Below, piece by piece: positions 47,883 through 56,047 of a DNA stretch of 64,000 nt. The DNA is taken from assembly GCF_948329515.1 (NCBI RefSeq), contig NZ_CAOJCN010000007.1, forward strand, positions 1 to 64,000, read 5' to 3'. The notes beneath the pieces are model-generated. The model was not told the origin of the DNA. It made no database searches and was given only the letters and a program-made list of their open reading frames with translations. Position 1 is the stretch's first letter. Each line of letters opens with the position of its first letter. A program made the translations under genes and the position numbers. This stretch comes from Cohnella rhizoplanae (GTDB taxonomy: Bacteria > Bacillota > Bacilli > Paenibacillales > Paenibacillaceae).

Positions 47883-47909
47883 GGGGGAGGGTGTCTTGCA
47901 CCCGCCCCC
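47883..47909 (-). terminator. GC-rich hairpin between the lyase and cohesin-SLH genes
   Basis: GGGGG-A-GGGTG pairs with CACCC-G-CCCCC with a 5-base loop. The following T run is weak, so it may only reduce read-through or protect the upstream mRNA end. Confidence 0.5.
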
Positions 47910-47919
47910 AAACAAGTAT

Positions 47920-50900
47920 TTAGCCAATGATGAATCTGGCAATTGCCGCTAAATCAACGACGTCTATCTTATTGTCGCCGCTCAGATCCGCCATTCGATA
48001 GACGCTCCAATTCGTATCGGCGGATGTTCTTCCATAGGAAGCGGCCGCCATGGCCAGATCGCCGACGCTGACTTTACCATCTCCGTTCACGTCGCCCGCA
48101 ATCGCCATAATTTGAATGCTGTAGACGGTTTCGTCGCTCAACGTCGTTTCAACCCCGTTCTCGTCGGCGATAACGACGTCGCTCATCGAAAGGGTGCTTA
48201 ATCCCGTTGAAGCAGTCGCTTTCGCCTTGAAGTGCAGGATCAACAGCGGCGTCGTTCCCATCACTTCATTTCCCGCGCCGGTGCTTGCCGTAATGATTCG
48301 TACCTGACCCGGCGATTCCGTTAGCGCCAAGATCGAGAGCCCGCTCTTTAAAGACGCTGCGGAAAGAAATTCAACCTTCGTAGCGTCGTAGTTAAAAGTC
48401 TGCTCCTGCGCATAAACCGCTTGCGTCACGCTGCTTAAGCCGTAAGTGACATCGAACGGCTGACCCGCGACGACGCTTGAGGTCCCGGTCAACGTGCTCG
48501 TTATCGATGCTGCGGCGGCCACCTTAAAGTTCAATGACTTGGTCGACTCGATATTCCCGGCGTTATCGATGCTGCGATACGCAAAATCATAGCTTCCTTC
48601 GCCATAGGCCGGAATGGAACCCGTATAAGGAGCCCATGGTCCGTCGTTTACGCGATACTCCGTTTTGGCGACGCCGGATGCGTTATCGGTCGCGGCCAAG
48701 CTTACCGTCACTTCCGATTCATACCATCCGTCGTCCCCGTCGGGCGACGCCGGACTTAAAGTTCCCGTACTTACCGGCGCGACTCTATCGATGTTGCTTA
48801 CCGTATAGCTTGTCACATGGGACGCATTTCCTTCGGCATTTTTTCCTCTTGCGTACACGGTGTTATTGTCGGCAACGACAATCGGTGCCGTATATGTGGT
48901 CCAGGTGCCGCTAGCGCCCAATTTATATTCCTTTACCACCGCTTCGCTCGGGTAGTCGATCGTTACCGTGACATCCGCGTTCGTCGGCTCCGTGATATCG
49001 GCGGAAAGGGTCGCATCCGCCGGCCCCGAATCGCTCGCGACGGAAGTCAGCGTGTAAGTCGTTCCTGCAGAACCGCCAAAGACAAGTACGTTGCCTTCCT
49101 TCGTGACGGTTCCAAATTGTACCTCGTCGCCATGTTCGATTCTCCACTTGCCCGGCGCCAGATCGGTCACGATGAATTGCGTGTCGTTGGAGCCGCCATA
49201 GACGGCGAATGTGACCGATCCCGACAGCCGCTTGCCAGTCTTACTGAACAGGACCGCTTTATCGGCAAGCTGTACGCCGACAAGCGCAGGGGCATCCAGC
49301 TTCTGCACGGGCAACGGCTGTTTGTCGCCGTCCATGACCTGCAGCACGTTCAGGAACAAATCTTCCTTCGCCGGCGTACCCGGCGAGAGCTGAATGCGCC
49401 AAGCGCCCGGTTCCTCGGTGTTGGTCGCCGGATTGGAAGGGACGACCGGATAGTTCGTTCCGAACACGTCGAAGTCGTGCCCGGGACCGCCGACTTTTTC
49501 GATGACGGCGTTGGAGGCTTCGGGCAGCAACGTTTGATGGACAAGCTTTCCGCTGTCGCCGTTCTCCGTACGGGTTATCGTCGACGTTTTCGTCGCTTGG
49601 TCGATGACGGGCTCCTCCATGCTGTGCAGCAGCCAATATTTCTTGAAGTTGGGATCCGAGGAGACCACCCGGTCAAAGACGATCATCGCTGCCGGATTGT
49701 CGGAATCCTTCAGGTTGAGGAACATCATCGAACGCTGGTACTGTTCCATCTTGGCCGTGTAACCGGCTGTCAGATCGCCCTTGATGTAACTGTAGTCCGG
49801 CGTGAGCGGATCGGGTCCGAACTCGTGTCCCTGCACCTCTCCGAATTCGTAGTTGCTGCCGAATAAATCCTGCAGCGTCTGCGCATCGCTCCCGGTGCGG
49901 TCCGGACCGGTATCCCGCCAGCGCTGCCCGCCGTCGTTCCCCGTCGTGCCTTCGCTCGGGTCGTACACGAGCATCGAATTATGCGCGATCGTACGCTTGT
50001 TGTAATATTGATCGTGCGGACTATAGTAGTCGCTCGCGCCGCCGCTTGGCGTCTTGCCGGAATAAATGCCCGAGTCGATCGCCAGGCCTCCCTTGTAATA
50101 AATCTGGAAGCTGCCGAAGTCCATATGCTCATGATTGCCGAAGCGGCGGTTGCCGATCTTCATCTCGGCGATCACGCTTGGCGATTGGTGCGTCGTCGTG
50201 GACACGTCGTCCCAGCCCGTCCGCGCGACCATGGATGCTTCGGGATCGTTAAAATAGTGCGTGAGCGGAAGCGCGTTCGGCGGCTGCGCCTCGGCAGCCG
50301 TGTCTTCGTCCAGCAGTAGAATTTCATAGATCGGCATCTCATTCGGCTTATACGTCTCCATGAATTCATTCTTAATATAGGGATCGTCGAATTGCGAGGC
50401 GGCAAGCATCGCGAGCGCCGGGGTGCGCCACTCCACGTTCAGCGGGGTATATACGGAATTGAATTCATCGCCGTCCCGCAACAGTTGTCCATCCGGTCTG
50501 CGCGTGTACATCTGCTTGTAAAGGACCTTGCTCTGCTCGATGGAGAACGGGCTCGGCAGTCCCATCTTGGTGAAAATCGTCGTCGCCCACAGCTCTGTGG
50601 CGTAGCGGGCCGCTCCATAAGCTGCGCCCTGATGATGGGAATCAGAACCGTAGAAGTAATCGCGCACCGGTACGGCCTTGTTCAGAAACTCGGGAACGAC
50701 GCGATTATAGATATTCGGGTATTCATCGTAAACGGCGATCGCCGCGCTGAGCAGATGACGGAACAGCTGGTCTTCGGCGCCGTGCCCCGTACCGAGCGGG
50801 TATTCAAACACTTTTGTGCCGGAGTCGTAATAACGCATCTCCATATCCCCCGCGAATCGCACGATGGCATCCTTAAACTTAGTCTTCTGCTCAGCCGTGA

Positions 50901-52830
50901 GCAAAGGATAACACCAGTCGTAGACAAGCGCGACCATCTCCAGGAGCTGTCCGGTATTATTGTTGTAATCACGTACTTTATATTGGACGGTATCCACAAT
51001 GTTAATCGCCGTTTCCACGGCCTTCTGGCCTTTCGCGAGACTTTGCTCCGGATCCAGCATGTAGGCAAAAGCGTTGGCGTTCACCTGCGACAGCAAGCTG
51101 AGTATAATATTGCTCTGGCCTGGAGCGGCAGGCGGCAGCGCCCCTCCCGTGTTCATGCCCAGATCGACGAGCTCCCAATTCGTATTGTCCTCGGATACGA
51201 GAATATCGAACAAATAGACGCGGCTCGTGTCATAGTTAAAGATGATGTCCAGCGATTGAACGGGCGTATTCGATCCCAGGTCAAAGGTAATCGTCCCCAT
51301 CAGGTCAAAGTTGCAGTATAACGTATTTACGTCTTTATCAATCGCCTTTTCCGGTGCAAATTCGCTTGAATTCGAGCATACGGCGCTGCTGGTCGCGCCT
51401 TGTACGGGAACCTCTTCCCGGCCTCCCCCTGCACCGTTCTTGAAGACTTCCAGTTCTCTGATGGCCAACGCGTTCGAGCCTGTGCTTCCGCGGCTAACAA
51501 GGCGTACATAGCGGGCGTCCTCTACGGCAGGAAATGTGAACGTTTGCATTTCGTTCGCCGTCGACGTTAGATTGCTTCGAGACGTGTAGCCTTTCGCGCT
51601 TCGCTGCTCTTCCAGGTTGGCAAAAATAGGTTGAAAGAACGGCATCGTCTGCTTGGCCAGAATCCCTGGAATATCCTCGCTCCGGACAAAAAGTCTGGGA
51701 TGCCCGCTGCTTGGCGCGGGTATGGTGGCAGCCGTATATACAGGAGGCTCGACCGGAACCTGTACATCGGCGTCTACGACCGCATCATTGTAGACATAGA
51801 CCGGCTCACGCGTCTTTACATAACCGGGTTTTTCTACCATGACAAAATAACGATCGGGCAGCGCGACCGCAGGGAATGAATAGCTTCCATTCATGTCGGT
51901 CGTGACACTGCTCGTTACCGCCGTGCTTGCGGCGTGATCGGTCTCCTTAAACAAGCGGACCGTCGCGCCTGGGAGCGGCCCACCGTCCGCTAGCTCCGTG
52001 ACCGTGCCGGAGATCGGATGCGGGATATATGCAGGGTCCTGAACCATCTGAATGTTGGACGTATTCGATCCCTCGGTCACTTGAACCTGGGCGACTTGCG
52101 TGACGAACCCGGACCGCACGGCTCGAATGACGTATGCGCCCGGATCCATATTCGACAAGACGTACGAGCCGTCATCCCCGCTGGTCGCGCTTGCGATCGG
52201 ATGGGCGAATGCCGTATCCGATGCAAGGTGCAGGTTCAATTTTACCGAAGGTACGGGGGTTCCCGTGCCTTGTTGCGTTACCGTTCCCTTCAACATCGTC
52301 AGTTTTTTCAGCCTGACATCATCGAAATATACTTTTCCCGTTTGCGTTAAACCGGTGATGAGGCGTATCCGGATGGAAGCCGTATTTGCGGGCGCCTGCA
52401 TGGAGACGGTCATCTCGCTCCATTTGCCCGCGCCTCCGGCTACCGCTATTCGCGTATCCTTGATCGACTGACCTAGCGAATTGTCAAAAGCAAGCACGAG
52501 AACGCCGTATGCATTCGTTTCATAAAACGCGCTAACGGTGGCTTTGTATACCTCTCCCGCCACCGCTGGGATGGCCGCCGAATTTACGCCAAAATACCCG
52601 TCGGCCTTCGTATCGTCGAGCAAAAGACTATTGGCTCCCGAATGGACCGTCGATGAGTTAATCTGTGCCGGATTCGTGGGCCAGAGCTGCTGCCAGCTCG
52701 TGAGACCGCTTTCAAAACCTGGATTGGCAATCGTCACCGGCGTCGAAGCATCGGCAGCCGGTACAGGCATTACAGGAAATATACTCACTGTAACGATAAA
52801 GGCTAGCAACCACTTTACTGCCTTAAACAT
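47920..52830 (-). CDS. Giant heparinase II/III-like polysaccharide lyase with cohesin and dockerin
   Basis: A 1636-residue exported multidomain protein. In order: signal peptide (1-29); CBM4/9-like sandwich (~32-175); two carboxypeptidase-regulatory-like domains (~178-263, 270-360); start of the lyase module (HPRLFVRSEDIPGILAK, ~377); F5/8 type C-like insertion (~430-570); lyase helical toroid (~580-855) and beta-sheet region with NHEHMDFGSFQIYYKGG (~898); Ig-like domain (~1275-1345); OmpL47-like domain (~1365-1437); cohesin (~1442-1575); and C-terminal type I dockerin (~1578-1636) with two calcium loops, DVNGDGKVSVGD and DLSGDNKIDVVD. The substrate is unknown. The ATG at 52830 has GGAGG upstream. 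It lies just upstream of the cohesin-SLH gene. Confidence 0.85.
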   Translation of the reverse strand: MFKAVKWLLAFIVTVSIFPVMPVPAADASTPVTIANPGFESGLTSWQQLWPTNPAQINSSTVHSGANSLLLDDTKADGYFGVNSAAIPAVAGEVYKATVSAFYETNAYGVLVLAFDNSLGQSIKDTRIAVAGGAGKWSEMTVSMQAPANTASIRIRLITGLTQTGKVYFDDVRLKKLTMLKGTVTQQGTGTPVPSVKLNLHLASDTAFAHPIASATSGDDGSYVLSNMDPGAYVIRAVRSGFVTQVAQVQVTEGSNTSNIQMVQDPAYIPHPISGTVTELADGGPLPGATVRLFKETDHAASTAVTSSVTTDMNGSYSFPAVALPDRYFVMVEKPGYVKTREPVYVYNDAVVDADVQVPVEPPVYTAATIPAPSSGHPRLFVRSEDIPGILAKQTMPFFQPIFANLEEQRSAKGYTSRSNLTSTANEMQTFTFPAVEDARYVRLVSRGSTGSNALAIRELEVFKNGAGGGREEVPVQGATSSAVCSNSSEFAPEKAIDKDVNTLYCNFDLMGTITFDLGSNTPVQSLDIIFNYDTSRVYLFDILVSEDNTNWELVDLGMNTGGALPPAAPGQSNIILSLLSQVNANAFAYMLDPEQSLAKGQKAVETAINIVDTVQYKVRDYNNNTGQLLEMVALVYDWCYPLLTAEQKTKFKDAIVRFAGDMEMRYYDSGTKVFEYPLGTGHGAEDQLFRHLLSAAIAVYDEYPNIYNRVVPEFLNKAVPVRDYFYGSDSHHQGAAYGAARYATELWATTIFTKMGLPSPFSIEQSKVLYKQMYTRRPDGQLLRDGDEFNSVYTPLNVEWRTPALAMLAASQFDDPYIKNEFMETYKPNEMPIYEILLLDEDTAAEAQPPNALPLTHYFNDPEASMVARTGWDDVSTTTHQSPSVIAEMKIGNRRFGNHEHMDFGSFQIYYKGGLAIDSGIYSGKTPSGGASDYYSPHDQYYNKRTIAHNSMLVYDPSEGTTGNDGGQRWRDTGPDRTGSDAQTLQDLFGSNYEFGEVQGHEFGPDPLTPDYSYIKGDLTAGYTAKMEQYQRSMMFLNLKDSDNPAAMIVFDRVVSSDPNFKKYWLLHSMEEPVIDQATKTSTITRTENGDSGKLVHQTLLPEASNAVIEKVGGPGHDFDVFGTNYPVVPSNPATNTEEPGAWRIQLSPGTPAKEDLFLNVLQVMDGDKQPLPVQKLDAPALVGVQLADKAVLFSKTGKRLSGSVTFAVYGGSNDTQFIVTDLAPGKWRIEHGDEVQFGTVTKEGNVLVFGGSAGTTYTLTSVASDSGPADATLSADITEPTNADVTVTIDYPSEAVVKEYKLGASGTWTTYTAPIVVADNNTVYARGKNAEGNASHVTSYTVSNIDRVAPVSTGTLSPASPDGDDGWYESEVTVSLAATDNASGVAKTEYRVNDGPWAPYTGSIPAYGEGSYDFAYRSIDNAGNIESTKSLNFKVAAAASITSTLTGTSSVVAGQPFDVTYGLSSVTQAVYAQEQTFNYDATKVEFLSAASLKSGLSILALTESPGQVRIITASTGAGNEVMGTTPLLILHFKAKATASTGLSTLSMSDVVIADENGVETTLSDETVYSIQIMAIAGDVNGDGKVSVGDLAMAAASYGRTSADTNWSVYRMADLSGDNKIDVVDLAAIARFIIG

Positions 52831-52931
52831 GATTCTGTCCTCCCTCTCAATTGTACATCTGTTCATATGAACATCGTACAATGCGGGATTTCTTAAATAA
52901 ATGATGCAGGATTATGATAATCGGCGGAAAA

Positions 52932-53357
52932 CTATACTAAACGGTTCGCGAGCTGCTGTGAGAGCTCATATGCGCTTCGCTCTACCCAGTTGTGGGCGAG
53001 CTTGCCGTCGCGAACCTGCATGACTGCGATGCCGGAGAGCTGAATAGGGCGATCGTCGGGCGGAGAACCCAGTACGCCCTGGTTGTACCCCGTGACGACC
53101 CAGCGCGAGACGACGCGCGTACCGTCGGCGCTGCTGAACATGTCGAGGCTCTTCAGCCTCATGTCGCGGATCCTCGAGGTGAAGGCGCGAACCCATTCCT
53201 TGAAGACGGCGCGCCCCACGACGTCGCCGTCCGGGTTCGAAAGGATGAAATCATCGGTGCAAAGACGGTCGATCGCGTCGAGGTCCTGCGGAAGATTATA
53301 TACTTTGGCCCAGAACTCGGTCAGAAGTTTCTCGCCTTGACTGTCGAATAAAGCCAT
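52932..53357 (-). CDS. SnoaL-like (NTF2-fold) protein
   Basis: A 141-residue protein with the cone-shaped NTF2/SnoaL pattern: an N-terminal helix (LLTEFWAKVYN), LCTDDFILSNPDGDVVGRAVFKEWVRAF, then strands RVVSRWVVTGYNQG, IQLSGIAVMQVRDGKLAHNWVE. Such proteins are small-molecule isomerases, cyclases or binding proteins; the function here is unknown. GAGGTGAT precedes the ATG. It is not obviously linked to its neighbours. Confidence 0.8.
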   Translation of the reverse strand: MALFDSQGEKLLTEFWAKVYNLPQDLDAIDRLCTDDFILSNPDGDVVGRAVFKEWVRAFTSRIRDMRLKSLDMFSSADGTRVVSRWVVTGYNQGVLGSPPDDRPIQLSGIAVMQVRDGKLAHNWVERSAYELSQQLANRLV

Positions 53358-53414
53358 CTGTGAGGATCACCTCAAGGACATATTGGGTTTGGAATTCGTG
53401 CGCCTGGCGTCTTC

Positions 53415-53885
53415 TTAAATGATTTTTCTATAAATCGTAACTGAACCTCTTGTGATGAGGGATTTCAGACTCACGCTTAGAAACGTATGATACCATGTCC
53501 AACCGTTAAGCCATTTGATTAATCCGGTTTTTCGTTCAGCCCAAAATTCAAAAAGGGTAAGTGGAACCGTAAATAAGAATACTTTGTACACGATAGCCGG
53601 TAGTCTATCTTTGCTTGTCATTTGATTGTATATAACGGTCGCCGTTGGATAAAGGACTGTATCATATAGAACGTGAATTTTAAATATTTTCGAAAATAGT
53701 CGTGTAGGATAGGAAATATATTTTCCCGTAACCCATTTATCAATTGCAATATTGGTAATGGCGTTAAAACCATATGCGAAGAACCAGTCCTTTCTAGGTT
53801 GACGTTTCATAATGAAGAGCAATACTCCAAGCGTAATCATAAGGATCCCGTATAAGAATTTCTTTTCATTTTTTTTGCTTCCCAT
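53415..53885 (-). CDS. Small membrane protein, CBO0543-like
   Basis: A 156-residue, basic protein with four probable membrane helices (about 12-28, 36-52, 80-95, 105-125), resembling the CBO0543 family of Bacillales membrane proteins of unknown function. The ATG at 53885 lies six bases after GAGGTG. The gene and its upstream region (53400-54080) are visibly more AT-rich than the rest of the window, with Lys/Ile/Phe-rich codons, which suggests acquisition from a lower-GC relative. Confidence 0.65.
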   Translation of the reverse strand: MGSKKNEKKFLYGILMITLGVLLFIMKRQPRKDWFFAYGFNAITNIAIDKWVTGKYISYPTRLFSKIFKIHVLYDTVLYPTATVIYNQMTSKDRLPAIVYKVFLFTVPLTLFEFWAERKTGLIKWLNGWTWYHTFLSVSLKSLITRGSVTIYRKII

Positions 53886-54093
53886 GAAAATCACCTCGAG
53901 ATTAGGTTCTTCATTGTTTTGTATTTCTATTCGCTTTATCGGAACGACTTATCGTCCTTCATTGCACGACGGTCGCTTATGGACTGGAATGTCCCGTAAT
54001 ACTTAAAGGAAGACATATTTCCCAAACGGGATATTTCTAATACACTGTGTAAAGACTGCACTTTCAGCGATACTTGGACATCGGAGGTCTGTT

Positions 54094-55899
54094 ATGCGGG
54101 AACGAATGAGACGAAACGAAGTTCCGGCGTCGAGCACATGGGATCTGAGCGACTTGTATCCGAATCCTGAAGCATGGGAGCAGGAGCGGATCGAGATATT
54201 GAACCTACTGGACGAGTCGCCTCTGTGGAAAAAGCAGGGAACCTTGGATGCGCAAGCGCTTCTGGCTGCCCTGACGTCATTCGAGGCGTTGAGCCTGCGG
54301 GTCAATCACTTGACGGCGTATTCCCGGCTTCGGCTCTCAGAAGACAGCAGCGACGCCGAATCGCAAAATATGGCCGGGAAGATCGGAGAAGTTACAGCAA
54401 AGTTTCAGGCCAATTCATCCGATCTAAAATCCAAAGTTCTCCGGATGGAGGACGGCAGCATCGAGCAAGCGATACAGGAGGAAGAGGCGCTGGCGCCTTT
54501 CCGCAAGTATCTGCGCGATATGCGGGAGGCAAAGCCCTACCGCCTGTCGGAAGAGAGCGAATTCGTGCTGGCTTCGCTGCAGGAAGTGCTGCATTTACCG
54601 TATACCTTTTATCAGCGCAGCAAGCTTTCCGATATGACCTTCTCCTCCGTACGCGACGGTGAGGGCGCCGTTCGCCCGGTTTCGTTTTCGTTATTCGAAA
54701 ACGATTACGAGTTGAACCCCGATCCGGTTCTGAGGCGGGCAGCTTATCAATCGTTTACGGACACGCTCGAGGCCTACAAGCATGGCATCGCCTCCGCCTA
54801 TGCCGGGGAAGTACAGCGGCAGACGGTTATCGCCCGGCTCAGAGGGTATGCATCCGCGACACATATGCTGCTTCATTCTCAGCAAGTCGGCGTGGATATA
54901 TACCATCGCATCATCGGAACCCTCTTCAGTGAATTGGCGCCGCATATGCGCCGTTTCGTCCGTCTCAAGCAGAGAATACTTGGATTGGAGAAGCTTTCGT
55001 ACTGCGACTTGAAGGTTCCGTTCGACGACTCCTCCGGCACGGAGACGATATCCTTTAAAGAAGCCGGTCAAATCATCGTAGAAGCCACCCGAGTGATGGG
55101 ACCGGCGTATACGGAGCTGATGAAGCAGGGGGTTTCCCGACGGTGGATCGATTACGCTGACAACAAAGGCAAATCCACCGGGGCTTTTTGCAACACGCCG
55201 TACGGAAAACACGCGCGAATCCTACTGACTTGGGCCGGCCATATGAGCAATGCTTTCCTTCTGGCACACGAGCTCGGCCATGCGGGTCACTTCATGCTGG
55301 CCGCGCGGCATCAGCGCTTCGTGAACTACCGCCCATCGCTATTCTTCATCGAGGCTCCGTCTACGCTAAGCGAGCTTCTTCTTGCGGAATATCTACGTTA
55401 TCAGTCCGACAGTCGGGAGACGAAGCGCTCGGTCTTGATGAATCAGTTGAACCACACTTATTACCACAATTTCGTGACGCATCTGCTCGAAGCCGAAATG
55501 CAAAGACGCGTATATGCGGCGGCCGACGAAGGCGCGACGCTTACGGCGGCGTCGTTATCCGCGATGAAAGGCAGCGTGTTGTCCGAATTTTGGGGAGACG
55601 CGGTGGAGATCGATGCAGGCGCCCGTTTGACATGGATGCGGCAGCCTCATTATTACATGGGCTTATATCCATATACATACGGGGCCGGCTTGACCGTATC
55701 GACTGCCATGATGGCTCAAATTCGGGATGAGGGGAGCGACGCTGTGGAGCGCTGGCTTCGCGTACTGAAGGCGGGAGGATCCATGAAGCCGTTTGAATTG
55801 CTCCGATCGGCCGGCATCGACTTCTCGGACGCGCGTCCCGTTCACGACGCTGCGTCATTCGTCGGCGGCCTCGTTGACGAACTGGAGGCCTTATCGTAA
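54094..55899 (+). CDS. pepF: M3-family oligoendopeptidase
   Basis: A 601-residue zinc metallopeptidase of the PepF/M3B type, the usual length. The HExxH site is H392-E393-x-x-H396 (HELGHAGH), with the third ligand Glu in the following IEAPSTLSE segment. The N-terminal helical oligoF domain is at ~120-190. It is cytoplasmic and would trim short peptides. CGGAGG precedes the ATG. A hairpin at 55907-55950 follows the stop. Confidence 0.92.
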   Translation: MRERMRRNEVPASSTWDLSDLYPNPEAWEQERIEILNLLDESPLWKKQGTLDAQALLAALTSFEALSLRVNHLTAYSRLRLSEDSSDAESQNMAGKIGEVTAKFQANSSDLKSKVLRMEDGSIEQAIQEEEALAPFRKYLRDMREAKPYRLSEESEFVLASLQEVLHLPYTFYQRSKLSDMTFSSVRDGEGAVRPVSFSLFENDYELNPDPVLRRAAYQSFTDTLEAYKHGIASAYAGEVQRQTVIARLRGYASATHMLLHSQQVGVDIYHRIIGTLFSELAPHMRRFVRLKQRILGLEKLSYCDLKVPFDDSSGTETISFKEAGQIIVEATRVMGPAYTELMKQGVSRRWIDYADNKGKSTGAFCNTPYGKHARILLTWAGHMSNAFLLAHELGHAGHFMLAARHQRFVNYRPSLFFIEAPSTLSELLLAEYLRYQSDSRETKRSVLMNQLNHTYYHNFVTHLLEAEMQRRVYAAADEGATLTAASLSAMKGSVLSEFWGDAVEIDAGARLTWMRQPHYYMGLYPYTYGAGLTVSTAMMAQIRDEGSDAVERWLRVLKAGGSMKPFELLRSAGIDFSDARPVHDAASFVGGLVDELEALS

Positions 55900-55906
55900 G
55901 ACAATT

Positions 55907-55950
55907 AGCGGCGGGCGAAGACCAGAAAATAAAGTCTTATACCTGCCGCT
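55907..55950 (+). terminator. Possible terminator of the M3 peptidase gene
   Basis: AGCGGCGGG pairs with CCTGCCGCT (one mismatch) across a long loop, followed by GTTTATC. The weak T run makes this tentative. Confidence 0.45.
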
Positions 55951-56047
55951 GTTTATCAGTTGTGCTCAGGGCGATATATGAGTTGTACAACGCCTGATGA
56001 GAACGTTTTTGTATGAACCGTTCAATGCTCAATGAATCCTATTATAA

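Noticed and set aside
46572-52830. Classical cellulosome cluster
   Set aside because: Only two cohesins and one dockerin are visible, with no multi-cohesin scaffoldin and no cellulases; a minimal anchoring pair is the most that can be claimed.
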